From: Pseudogemmobacter hezensis
GTDB taxonomy: Bacteria > Pseudomonadota > Alphaproteobacteria > Rhodobacterales > Rhodobacteraceae
DNA length: 64,000 nt
Assembly: GCF_013155295.1 (NCBI RefSeq)
Contig: NZ_JABJXT010000003.1
Location: 308,594 to 372,593, forward strand
Reading direction: 5' to 3'
Positions 26,534-34,684 of the stretch are shown piece by piece. The notes beneath the pieces are model-generated. The model did no database searches, had not been told where the DNA came from, and worked only from the letters and a program-made list of their open reading frames with translations. How positions within the stretch are numbered: position 1 is the stretch's first letter; each line of letters opens with the position of its first letter. A program made the translations under genes and the position numbers.

Positions 26534-27108
26534 TCCGCCCCGAGGTCATCGCCGGTTTCCGGCGCTGGCAGGACATGGCGCTTGGTCTGGCGCTGATGCT
26601 TTTCGGGGCCTGGATCTTTTCAGGCGGCACGCTGATCTGGCAGCTGTCCGGCCTTGGGCTGATGGCGCTTGGCCTTGGCTGGACGATCAACGCATGGCGG
26701 CGGATGCGCTTTCAGTCTGACCCTTCGGCCCCTGGTCTGATCGAGATTGACGAGGGCCGCGTGCGCTTCCTGCATCCGGTGATGGGCGGCGAGATCAGCC
26801 TGAACGATCTGAGCGAGCTGAAACTGATCACCCTGCGCGGCCGCCTGTTGTGGCAGATGCGCGATCTGTCTGGGGCGCGGCTGGTGGTGCCGCTTGATTC
26901 TGCCGGGGCGGGGGATCTGGCGGATGCCTTTGCCAGCCTGCCGGGCCTGACCATGCCCGATCTGATCCGCGCCCTTGATCACGATGCGGGCATCATGGCC
27001 GCAGCGGGTGCGGCGGATAGCAGTCTGCCAGTCACGGGTCTGCCAGTCACGGGGCTGCGCGAGACCCTTGTCTGGACACGGCCCGGCAGCGGCATTCGGG
27101 CGCTCTGA
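26530..27108 (+). CDS. Uncharacterised membrane protein coupled to rsmE
   Basis: 192 aa. Two adjacent hydrophobic helices (about residues 17-33 and 36-55, with GGTLIWQLSGLGLMALGLGW) followed by a soluble beta-rich domain (IEIDEGRVRFLHPVMGGEISLNDLSEL and ARLVVPLDSAG). The C-terminal linker contains a short duplication (LPVTGLPVTGL). No catalytic motif is seen and I do not recognise a family name; the layout of two helices plus a small beta domain resembles PH-like membrane proteins. ATGA overlap with rsmE. Confidence 0.8.
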   Translation: MIRPEVIAGFRRWQDMALGLALMLFGAWIFSGGTLIWQLSGLGLMALGLGWTINAWRRMRFQSDPSAPGLIEIDEGRVRFLHPVMGGEISLNDLSELKLITLRGRLLWQMRDLSGARLVVPLDSAGAGDLADAFASLPGLTMPDLIRALDHDAGIMAAAGAADSSLPVTGLPVTGLRETLVWTRPGSGIRAL

Positions 27109-27215
27109 TGCGACATAAGCGCAAAGGCTGTGCATAAGGCGGGCTTGACAATATCCCCCCGGACAGCACAGGTCATGTCGCCTGTGAACCTTATCTGCCA
27201 AGCCGGAGCCAGCCC

Positions 27216-28562
27216 ATGTCGATACCCCAGTCCGGAGGCGGTCTGATCGAGAACCGCGACCAGCTCGCGGCATTGCTGGAAAGCGGCTGTAAGCCGAAAT
27301 CCGACTGGCGCATCGGCACCGAACACGAGAAATTCGGCTGGCTGACCGACAGCCGCCAACCGCTGCCCTATGCCGGAGAACGCTCGATTTCCGCGATCTT
27401 CGCAGGGCTTGAGGCGCGGTTCGGCTGGCAGCCGGTCAGCGAGGGCGGCAATGTCATCGGCCTGACCCGCAATGGCGCGAATATCAGCCTGGAACCCGGC
27501 GGCCAGTTCGAGCTGTCAGGCGCCCCGCTGGCGACGATCCATGAAACCGCCGCCGAGCTGGACAATCATTTCACTGAGGTCGCCGCCGTGACCGAGGGCA
27601 TGGGCGTGCGCTTCATGGGCATCGGCGCCGCGCCGGAATGGTCGCATGATCAAATGCCGGTGATGCCGAAAGGGCGTTATCGGCTGATGACCGATTACAT
27701 GGGCCGCGTCGGCACCCATGGCACGCAGATGATGTATCGCACCTCGACGGTGCAGGTGAACCTCGACTACGCGTCTGAGGCGGATATGGTGAAGAAACTG
27801 CGCGTGGCGCTGGCTTTGCAGCCGGTGGCGACGGCGCTTTTCGCCTCTTCCCCCTTCTTCGATGGCAAGCTGAACGGGCATAAGTCCTGGCGCTCGCGGA
27901 TCTGGCGGGGCCTTGATGACAGCCGCACCGGCATGCTGCCCTTCGCCTTTGAGGATGGCATGGGCTTCCAGCGTTATGTCGACTGGGTGCTGGATGTGCC
28001 GATGTATTTCGTCTACCGCGATGGCAAATATATCAATGCCCTGGGCCAGTCGTTCCGCGATTTCCTTGACGGGAAACTGCCCGCGCTGCCGGGCGAAAAG
28101 CCCACACTTTCCGACTGGGCCGACCATCTGACCACCGTATTCCCCGAGGCCCGCGTCAAGAAATACATCGAGATGCGCGGTGCCGATTGCGGCGACCGGG
28201 CGCATGTGATCGCGCTGCCCGCCTTCTGGACCGGGCTGACCTATGACGACGCAGCCCTTGATGCCGCATGGGAGCTGGTGCGCGGCTTTGACGCTGAAAC
28301 CCGCGAGGGGCTGCGGGTCGCGGCCTCGGTCTCGGCGCTGCAGGGCGAGGCCAATGGCGTGAAGCTGGCCGATCTGGCGCATGCGGCGCTGTCCCTGTCG
28401 CAGGCGGGGCTGGCGGCACGCGGGCTTGGCGAAGAGGCCTGGCTTGCACCGCTGGTGGCTGCGGTCAAATCGGGCAAGGTGCAGGCGGACCGCTGGCTCG
28501 ATCACTACCACGGCGACTGGGCGGGTAACCTGACCCCGATCTATGAGGCGGCCAGCTTCTGA
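27216..28562 (+). CDS. gshA: Glutamate-cysteine ligase, plant/proteobacterial type
   Basis: 448 aa ATP-dependent ligase that joins glutamate and cysteine, the first step of glutathione synthesis. The sequence follows the class 3 (plant-like) family: WRIGTEHEKFGW near the N-terminus, ISLEPGGQFELSG, MGRVGTHGTQMMYRTSTVQVN and IEMRGADCGDR. Normal length. ATG 27216 is preceded by a weak Shine-Dalgarno (AGCCGGAG) and gives the standard N-terminus. There is a 107-nt gap from the preceding hypothetical gene, so it may have its own promoter. Confidence 0.94.
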   Translation: MSIPQSGGGLIENRDQLAALLESGCKPKSDWRIGTEHEKFGWLTDSRQPLPYAGERSISAIFAGLEARFGWQPVSEGGNVIGLTRNGANISLEPGGQFELSGAPLATIHETAAELDNHFTEVAAVTEGMGVRFMGIGAAPEWSHDQMPVMPKGRYRLMTDYMGRVGTHGTQMMYRTSTVQVNLDYASEADMVKKLRVALALQPVATALFASSPFFDGKLNGHKSWRSRIWRGLDDSRTGMLPFAFEDGMGFQRYVDWVLDVPMYFVYRDGKYINALGQSFRDFLDGKLPALPGEKPTLSDWADHLTTVFPEARVKKYIEMRGADCGDRAHVIALPAFWTGLTYDDAALDAAWELVRGFDAETREGLRVAASVSALQGEANGVKLADLAHAALSLSQAGLAARGLGEEAWLAPLVAAVKSGKVQADRWLDHYHGDWAGNLTPIYEAASF

Positions 28563-28836
28563 GGCCGCTTGCCTGCGGGTGGGGCCCCTGGATGGACGAC
28601 TTGCGAGAGTAAGCGCTGATCCCCGGATGGGCCAGGCGCTGCGCTGCAGGCAGGTCACATGGTCGGGTGGGGCCGAGTGGGGCCGGCTGGGAAGGTCAGC
28701 AATTCCCCACGGCTACCGCAGTAAAAATACCGACGTTTTTCATTGCCTTTTCGGGAGCCGGCCGTCATCCTGATGGCCGTTGCGTTCAGGTATCCTCGCC
28801 ACGAAGGATACGCGTAAAATAAGGAAAAGGGACAAA

Positions 28837-29082
28837 ATGCGTCAGGCTGTTATCAAATCATTCGACCTGCTGGTCACCGTTCTTGCTGGTCTTATCGTCA
28901 TCGTTGCTCTGATTGCAGGCGTTGCGGGCATGGCCAAGGTTGGCTTCTTCTATGGGCTTGCCGTGATCATTGGCGGCATCCTTTATGCGATCGTTTTCGC
29001 GGGCGGCCTTTATCTGCTGATCGGCATCCATGAGAATTCCAAGCGCACCGCCGATGCGGTCGAGCGTCTCGCCAGCCGCTGA
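28837..29082 (+). CDS. Small two-helix membrane protein
   Basis: 81 aa. Two hydrophobic helices (about residues 10-33, LLVTVLAGLIVIVALIAGVAGM, and 36-62, FFYGLAVIIGGILYAIVFAGGLY) and a charged C-terminal tail (ENSKRTADAVERLASR). ATG 28837 follows AAGGAAAAGGGAC, a good Shine-Dalgarno, so the upstream extension of the frame is not used. The family is unknown to me. It has its own terminator, and the 274-nt gap upstream contains an AT-rich patch (28720-28745) suitable for a promoter. Confidence 0.75.
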   Translation: MRQAVIKSFDLLVTVLAGLIVIVALIAGVAGMAKVGFFYGLAVIIGGILYAIVFAGGLYLLIGIHENSKRTADAVERLASR

Positions 29083-29120
29083 GCGCGGCCCGCAAGACGA
29101 TCAGCTGATCTCAGCACAGG

Positions 29121-29153
29121 GACGTCGGATCAGGGTTGATCCGGCGTCTTTTT
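29121..29153 (+). terminator. Terminator after the 81-aa membrane protein, overlapping the plsY end
   Basis: Stem GACGTCGGATCA / TGATCCGGCGTC with one mismatch pair, GGGT loop, then TTTTT (29149-29153). It overlaps the last codons of plsY on the other strand, between the two convergent genes. Confidence 0.75.
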
Positions 29154-29798
29154 CTTTGCGCCGATCTTCGGCTCGGTGCCCATTTTGATCCGCACCAGAT
29201 TGGCGCTGTGGCGGATGTAGATCAGGATGGTCAGCACCAATACCAAAAGCAGCATCCGCCCGGCATTCGGGGTTTGGAAGACAGCAGGCATATCCGGCAG
29301 GTTGACCATCCAAAGCCAGACCGGGGTAACTGCGGCTGAAAACAGCGCCGCGACCGAGGAGATCCGGGTCACAATCGCTGCGAAAAGCCAGGTCAGGCAG
29401 GTCAGCACACCGACAGGCCAGGCCAGCGCCAGCAGGATGCCAAGGAAGGTTGCCACGCCTTTGCCACCGCGAAAGCCGCCGAAGACCGGCCAGAGATGGC
29501 CGATGAAGGCCGCCAGCCCCGCCAGCTGCGCCGCATCGCCTGCGCCGCCCGTCCACCACCGCGCCAGCACCACCGCCAGCGCCCCTTTGCCGCCATCCAG
29601 CAAAAGCGTCGCCAGCGCGGCCGCCTTATTGCCGGTGCGCAGCACATTGGTCGCGCCAATATTGCCCGAGCCAATCTGGCGCAGATCCCCCAGCCCCATC
29701 AGCCGGGTGATCAGCACGCCAAACGGCACCGCCCCCAGCAGGTAAGAGAGGATTGCAATGATGATCATCGTGTCCTGCGCGGTCACAAAGTCCGGCAT
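29130..29798 (-). CDS. plsY: Acyl-phosphate:glycerol-3-phosphate acyltransferase
   Basis: 222 aa integral membrane enzyme that transfers acyl groups from acyl-phosphate to glycerol-3-phosphate in phospholipid synthesis. The family motifs are clear: SYLLGAVPFGVLI, GSGNIGATNVLR, LDGGKGALAV and FGGFRGGKGVATFLG. It has five to seven helices and a charged C-terminal tail (AKKKTPDQP). ATG 29798 is preceded by AAGGAAGAAGGAA. It lies downstream of pyrC' on the same strand, separated by a tandem repeat array; pyrC'-plsY adjacency is common in this group. Confidence 0.95.
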   Translation of the reverse strand: MPDFVTAQDTMIIIAILSYLLGAVPFGVLITRLMGLGDLRQIGSGNIGATNVLRTGNKAAALATLLLDGGKGALAVVLARWWTGGAGDAAQLAGLAAFIGHLWPVFGGFRGGKGVATFLGILLALAWPVGVLTCLTWLFAAIVTRISSVAALFSAAVTPVWLWMVNLPDMPAVFQTPNAGRMLLLVLVLTILIYIRHSANLVRIKMGTEPKIGAKKKTPDQP

Positions 29799-29851
29799 GG
29801 GGCAGTTCCTTCTTCCTTGACGCCGCTGATGGGCGATGGCTTGCGCGCTGT

Positions 29852-29999
29852 CAGTCAGTCTTTTGCATCAGCCGGTCTTTTGAAACAGGCGGTCGTTTGT
29901 AACAGTCAGTCGTTTGTAACAGTCTGGCATTTGCAGCAGGCGGGCATTTCTAACATTCCGGCGCATTCGTCTCAGACCGGCGGGTTTGCGTCAGTCCTG
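29852..29999. repeat. Imperfect 17-bp tandem repeat array
   Basis: Six consecutive 17-bp units from 29852 to 29953, then two 19-bp variants (29954-29972, 29973-29991) and the start of a ninth. Typical units are CAGTCAGTCGTTTGTAA (29903-29919) and CAGGCGGTCGTTTGTAA (29886-29902). Each begins CA(G) and contains TTTG or ATTT at a fixed place. 17 is not a multiple of 3 and the array lies between the plsY start and pyrC' stop, so it is non-coding. Confidence 0.85.
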
Positions 30000-30000
30000 G

Positions 30001-31278
30001 TTACTCGGTCAGGCGAAACACCTCTTGCCCGCCGACCCAGGTGGCCAGCACACGCCCCTCCATCCTGGCGCCATCAAAGGGGGTATTCTTTGATTTTGAC
30101 TTAAGTGTGAAGCGATTCATCAGGAAAGGCGCATCCGGGTCAAACAATATCAGATCCGCCGGGGCGCCGGGCGACATGCGGCCCTGCGGCAGGCCCAGCC
30201 GGTTTGCCGGGTTCAGCGCCAGGGCGCGGAACAGCTGCGGCAGGCTGAGGTGCCCGGCGTGATAAAGCCGCATCGCGGCGGCAAGGATCGTCTCAAGCCC
30301 CACCGCGCCGGGGGCGGCCTCTTCAAAGGGCAGCCGTTTCGATTCCTCATCGGCGGGGGTGTGGAACGAGGCGATCACGTCGATCAGCCCATCGGCCAGT
30401 GCCGCGATGATCGCCTGGCGGTCCTCTTCAGATCGCAGGGGCGGGGTCAGTTTGAAGAAGGTGCGGTAATCGCCCAGATCCATCTCATTCAGCGTCAGAT
30501 GGTGGATCGAGGTGCCCGCCGTCACATCCAGCCCCGCCGCTTTGGCGCGGGCCAGGGCGGGCAGCGAATGGGCGGTGGTGATCTGATCGGCGTGATAGCG
30601 GGCGCGGGTCATTTCAACCAGGGCCAGATCACGCTCCAGCCCGATGCGTTCGGCGATGGGCGAGACGGCGGGAATACCGCGGAAGCTGGCGAATTTGCCG
30701 CTGGTCGCCGCGCCGCCCTTTGACAGCACGGGTTCCTGCACATGGCCCACCACCAGCGCCCCCAGCGAGCGCGCATAGGTCAGCGCCCTGCTTAACGCGC
30801 GGGTATTGTCCGAGACGTGGAAGCCGTCGGTAAAGGCCAGCGCGCCTGCGTCCAGCAAAAAGCCGATCTCGGTCATCTCATGGCCTTCGCGGCCCTTGGT
30901 CAGCGCGGCCATATGGCGGATGCGCACGGGGGCGGCCTCGGCTGCGCGACGGGTGACGAATTCCAGCACCTCGGGCGTGTCGATGGCGGGGCTGGTATCG
31001 GGCCGCGCGATCACCGTGGTCACACCGCCCGCCGCCGCAGCAAGGCCTGCCGAGCGGAAGCTTTCGCGGTGCCGCTCGCCCGGCTCGCCGATCTTGACGC
31101 CCCAGTCGACGATCCCGGGCGCAAGGCATTTGCCGCCGCAATCGATGGTCACCGCGCCCTTGGGCAGCTTTTTGGCATTCTCGGCGATCAGGCCGTCAAC
31201 CACCGTCAGAGAGCCGATGGAGTCGGTCTGGGTTTCAGGGTCGATCAGGCGGGCATTGGTAAAGTGGATGATGGTCAT
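30001..31278 (-). CDS. pyrC: Dihydroorotase-like protein PyrC', probably non-catalytic
   Basis: 425 aa amidohydrolase-fold protein of the class I dihydroorotase family. Active enzymes bind zinc through an HxH after the first strand (typically GFIDxHVHLREPG). Here the segment is GIVDWGVKIGEPG, giving Gly60 and Lys62 in place of both His. The later HLSTA-type His is replaced (DQITTAHS) and the TDHAPH-type Asp is lost (VIASFHTPADEE). It is therefore likely a structural partner of aspartate carbamoyltransferase, as described for PyrC' in Pseudomonas. pyrB is 2.3 kb upstream on the same strand; a true PyrC must be elsewhere. Confidence 0.88.
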   Translation of the reverse strand: MTIIHFTNARLIDPETQTDSIGSLTVVDGLIAENAKKLPKGAVTIDCGGKCLAPGIVDWGVKIGEPGERHRESFRSAGLAAAAGGVTTVIARPDTSPAIDTPEVLEFVTRRAAEAAPVRIRHMAALTKGREGHEMTEIGFLLDAGALAFTDGFHVSDNTRALSRALTYARSLGALVVGHVQEPVLSKGGAATSGKFASFRGIPAVSPIAERIGLERDLALVEMTRARYHADQITTAHSLPALARAKAAGLDVTAGTSIHHLTLNEMDLGDYRTFFKLTPPLRSEEDRQAIIAALADGLIDVIASFHTPADEESKRLPFEEAAPGAVGLETILAAAMRLYHAGHLSLPQLFRALALNPANRLGLPQGRMSPGAPADLILFDPDAPFLMNRFTLKSKSKNTPFDGARMEGRVLATWVGGQEVFRLTE

Positions 31279-31359
31279 TCCAGGTCCGGGGCGATGGATG
31301 GATCGGTAAGGCGCGAAGGCCCGGCTTCGGGCGGGGTGGAGCAGGATCGGGGGGCAGGA

Positions 31360-32122
31360 TCAGGGAGGCAGGTCAGTCTGGGTCGGTCTGTCGTTTTTGT
31401 CAGGCGAGGTGCAGCTGGTCTGTATCTGGCGGATCAGGGTGACAAGCCCCCATCCGTCTGCCAGCCGGCGAAATCCGGTGCGGGCGAGATATTTATCGCC
31501 ATCCGTGTCAGAGGCAACATAATCGCACAGATCAATGTCAATGCTGCCTGTCTTATGATCCTCACGGATCTCAAGGAAGTTCCGCGCGGTGATCGGCCAG
31601 CTGGCAAAGCGCGGCCAGCGCCCGCCCAGCCGCATCAGCGCCCGCCCGCCAGTGATGGTGCCGGGGGGCGCGAGGGTCAGCGCATAGCGGGTGTTGCGCA
31701 GATCCCGTTCGCGGCCGCGAATGCGCCCGATGATCAGCCACCAGATCCCATAAAGCGCCAGCGCCGCGCCAGACAGCGCCAGCCCGGTCAAAAGCCCGCG
31801 CAGCGGCAGGGCAGGCGGGTTTTTGGTCAGGCTGGCGGAACTCAGTATCCCGATGACAAACAGCCCCAGAATGCACAAGGCCGCCAGTGCCGCCACGCCA
31901 ATCAGCAGATCGTCACGCGAGATATGCCATTCAGAACCGGGCCGCCCGCTCCAGATCAGTGTCTCGCCTGGATCGAGATCCGCCTGCCAGAAGGCCTGAT
32001 CCGCGGGGCTGAGCGCTTGCCCGGAGGGGCCAGTTCCCGACCCGGAAGGGGGGGGGCGGTGACCCGACGGCAAGGCCGGGAGTGGCAGAGACAGTTTCGC
32101 GGCTGGGGTCGGGCTGGCTCAT
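31360..32122 (-). CDS. PH-like membrane protein paralogue 1 of 3, frameshifted at a poly-C tract
   Basis: The body (31360-32073 frame) is intact: LDPGETLIWSGRPG, two transmembrane helices (about 60 residues on), then a soluble domain with TRYALTLAP, resembling bacterial PH-like membrane proteins. The expected start is ATG 32122, which overlaps the stop of the upstream paralogue (ATGA). Reading from it runs out of frame at a run of nine C (plus-strand G 32048-32056). With eight C the protein is continuous: MSQPDPSRETV...SPPPPSGSGTG...LDPGETLIWSGRP. As written, only a TTG at 32073 without Shine-Dalgarno could start the body. Either a homopolymer error, a pseudogene or a slippage switch. Confidence 0.65.
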
Positions 32123-32745
32123 GCTGTGCCTGGCCCCGCGTTGATATCAGAGCGGGGTCCGCCCTGGCCTGAAAGGGCGGTCATCAGGCGAAACACCTCG
32201 GGGGCGTCGGCGATATTTTCGAAGCCCACCATGCCATTGCCGGGAGAGGATGGTATCAGACGCAGCGCGTCAGAGTATCGTGCTGGCCGACCCGGATGCA
32301 GGGACGCGCGAAACCAGACCGCGCGATTTGCCTCATCCAGGAGGATCTTCTGCTCTGGATCCAGCGCATAGCGTCTGGTCCCCAAGAGCGGCAGCGAGAT
32401 AAACGCCGTATCTTTGGTCAGGGCATAGCTGCGAAACCGCAGACGCAGCCAGTTGCCAGACAGCGCCCCGACGACACGGGCCAGCCCATAAAGAGCCAGC
32501 GCCGGCCCCAAAAGCGCGACCAGCGCCCCGCCCAGACCCGGAGCGCGATGTCCTCCTCTGAATTGCTGCATCAGGGCCAGCCCCTCTGGCCAGAGCAGGG
32601 GCGTCAGCCATACCCCAAAGGCGCATAACAGCAATCCGGTGGCACTTTGCCTGCCGGGCAGAGCACGCCAGTTCACAACGGTCTCGGGATGGCCAAAGTC
32701 AGGACGGCCAGACCAGATCATCCCGGATGATGTCTGCCTGCTCAT
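32119..32745 (-). CDS. PH-like membrane protein paralogue 2 of 3
   Basis: 208 aa. A short N-terminus runs directly into MIWSGRPDF, then two hydrophobic helices (ATGLLLCAFGVWLTPLL and GGALVALLGPALALYGLARV). The soluble domain has LRFRSYALTKDTAFISLPLLG and ends VGFENIADAPEVFRLMTAL; this FxxIxxAxxV helix is shared with paralogue 3. The pattern suggests a bacterial PH-like domain facing the cytoplasm. ATG 32745 overlaps the preceding stop (ATGA), and its own stop overlaps the next start, so all three paralogues are translationally coupled. There is no poly-C tract in this copy. Function unknown. Confidence 0.8.
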   Translation of the reverse strand: MSRQTSSGMIWSGRPDFGHPETVVNWRALPGRQSATGLLLCAFGVWLTPLLWPEGLALMQQFRGGHRAPGLGGALVALLGPALALYGLARVVGALSGNWLRLRFRSYALTKDTAFISLPLLGTRRYALDPEQKILLDEANRAVWFRASLHPGRPARYSDALRLIPSSPGNGMVGFENIADAPEVFRLMTALSGQGGPRSDINAGPGTA

Positions 32746-33369
32746 GGCTGCGGGGGCCTGCCTGTATCCTGCGCTGCGGCGGCTGCGGCATCGCCTGCAG
32801 GTGCGGACATCAGGCGAAAGACCCGCCGTGCCTCGGGGATCTGTTCAAAGCCGATGCGGCTTTCGCGCTCATCCAGGCTATTGAAAAACTTCTGGAAATC
32901 AAAGCGCATCAGGGCCTGGCCATCGGCGCGGCGGCTGGCAAACCAGACCGAGCCGGGCAGCCCCTCTTGCAAGACCGGGCGAAAACCTGCGTCGCGGGGA
33001 TAGCGCTCCAGCTGGCGACGGCCGAGGATTTCGGTGGCGATAAAGGCGTGACGGTCGGTCAGGGTGTAATGGCTGCCGCGCAGCCGCAGCCAGTGGCGCA
33101 TCGGGCCGCCAAAAGCGGAGGTCAGCCCTTTGTAAAGCACGGGCAGGCCAAACAGCATGAACAAAAGCCCAAAGCCCGACAGGCGTCCGAAAGGGGCACC
33201 CGAGGCCATGGCCATCCAGAAAAGCGCAAATCCGGTCATGGCCAGGCCCTGGAAAAGGCGCGGCCCGATCAGCTGTGTCCAGTCAAAGCCAGCCTCGGGG
33301 CGGCCCTGCCAGAGGATGGTCTCGCCCGGGTCGAGAATATCTTCCCATCCGGGGGGGCGCCGCGCTCAT
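32742..33369 (-). CDS. PH-like membrane protein paralogue 3 of 3, frameshifted at a poly-C tract
   Basis: The body encodes GWEDILDPGETILWQGRPEAG, a helical hairpin, LRGSHYTLTDRHAFIATEILG and the C-terminal helix IGFEQIPEARRVFRLMSA, clearly paralogous to its two neighbours. The start should be ATG 33369, 3 nt after the 41-aa gene, but a run of seven C (plus-strand G 33351-33357) throws it out of frame. With six C it reads MSAAPPGWEDILDPGET without interruption. In the body frame a TGA at 33368-33366 precedes it and no start codon occurs before ATG 33239, which would delete the conserved N-terminus. Same kind of lesion as paralogue 1. Confidence 0.65.
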
Positions 33370-33372
33370 GGC

Positions 33373-33498
33373 TCAGCCCCCGATCCAGACAAAGGCCACG
33401 GTCAGCACAACCAGCACCAGCAAAACGGCGGTGGCGACCATGCCGCCCTGGCGCATCTCGGCCTTTGTGGGTTTGCGGTTCGGGTCCGGAGAGGTCAT
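33373..33498 (-). CDS. 41-residue single-helix membrane protein
   Basis: A short gene starting MTSPDPNRKPTKAEMRQGGM and continuing into one hydrophobic helix (VATAVLLVLVVLTVAFVWIGG). ATG 33498 is preceded by AAGGAGATGTGG, an excellent Shine-Dalgarno. It lies 81 nt after pyrB and 3 nt before the start of PH-like paralogue 3, so it is part of the pyrB-to-pyrC' run of minus-strand genes. The basic N-terminus implies a cytoplasmic N-terminus. Family not recognised. Confidence 0.75.
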   Translation of the reverse strand: MTSPDPNRKPTKAEMRQGGMVATAVLLVLVVLTVAFVWIGG

Positions 33499-33579
33499 CC
33501 ACATCTCCTTGCGATTTCACGCGGGGCGCTCACCATTGCCGGAATGGCGCAGAAGGGGGCCGGGCGATGGGGGGCGCGC

Positions 33580-34542
33580 TCAGACATAGCTTTCGGCGAT
33601 CTTGCGGCCGCGATCCGCCCGCAGGTTCCGCGCCAGCAGATCCATACAGGCCATACGCACCGCGACGCCCATCTCGACCTGGTCCTGGATGACCGAGCGG
33701 TTGATGTCATCGGCGATCTCGCCGTCGATCTCGACGCCCCGGTTCATCGGCCCGGGGTGCATCACGATGGCATCGGGTTTGGCAAAGGCCAGCTTTTCCG
33801 CGTCCAGCCCATAGCGGTGATAATATTCGCGCATCGAGGGCACGAAACCGCCATCCATCCGCTCTTTCTGAAGGCGCAGCATCATCACCACATCGGCGCC
33901 ACGCAGGCCCTCACGCATATCCTCAATCACGGTGGCACCCAGCTCGGCAAAGCCCGCAGGCATCAAGGTCGGTGGCCCGATCAGCCGCAGATTGTTGCCC
34001 ATCTTGCCGAGTAAGATCAGGTTCGAACGCGCCACCCGGCTGTGGGCCACGTCGCCGCAGATCGCAATCGTCAGCCGGTCGATCCGCCCTTTGGCACGGC
34101 GGATCGTCAGCGCATCCAGCAGCGCCTGGGTTGGGTGCTCATGCCGCCCGTCGCCCGCATTCAGCACCGCGCAATTCACCTTTGACGCCAGCAGATTGAC
34201 CGCGCCCGAGGCCCCGTGCCGCACCACCAGCAGATCGGGGTGCATCGCATTCAGCGTCATCGCGGTGTCGATCAGCGTCTCGCCCTTTTTCACCGAAGAG
34301 GTCGCCATGTTCATATTCATCACATCGGCGCCAAGGCGCTTTCCGGCGATCTCAAAACTCGACTGCGTGCGGGTCGAATTCTCGAAGAACATATTGATCT
34401 GCGTCATCCCCGCCAGGGTGTCGGATTGTTTGACGGTGCGGCGGTTCAGATCGACATAGCGGTCGGCGAGATCCAGGATGGTGGTGATCTCAAGCGGCGA
34501 GAGCTGCTCGATCCCGAGAAGGTGGCGGGCATGAAAGGCCAT
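33580..34542 (-). CDS. pyrB: Aspartate carbamoyltransferase catalytic subunit
   Basis: 320 aa enzyme that condenses carbamoyl phosphate with aspartate, the committed step of pyrimidine synthesis. The carbamoyl-phosphate motif is [13 protein letters not shown]; further signatures are [25 protein letters not shown] and [15 protein letters not shown] 34542 gives [16 protein letters not shown], the usual N-terminus, after AGAGGG. No pyrI is present. The catalytically dead pyrC' downstream suggests a PyrB-PyrC' complex. It heads a minus-strand run containing four membrane-protein genes and pyrC'. Confidence 0.96.
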   Translation of the reverse strand: MAFHARHLLGIEQLSPLEITTILDLADRYVDLNRRTVKQSDTLAGMTQINMFFENSTRTQSSFEIAGKRLGADVMNMNMATSSVKKGETLIDTAMTLNAMHPDLLVVRHGASGAVNLLASKVNCAVLNAGDGRHEHPTQALLDALTIRRAKGRIDRLTIAICGDVAHSRVARSNLILLGKMGNNLRLIGPPTLMPAGFAELGATVIEDMREGLRGADVVMMLRLQKERMDGGFVPSMREYYHRYGLDAEKLAFAKPDAIVMHPGPMNRGVEIDGEIADDINRSVIQDQVEMGVAVRMACMDLLARNLRADRGRKIAESYV

Positions 34543-34684
34543 GAGCAATTTCCCTCTTGTTCGCGCGCGTGTTCCGCTTGCCCGCTTATGGCAAAGCGGG
34601 CGCGATGGGGCAAGGCTGTGGCGGGGTGCGCCAGAATGATTGCCCACGGATGATTGCGGCAGGAGTGCTGGCTGCCGGGCGATC

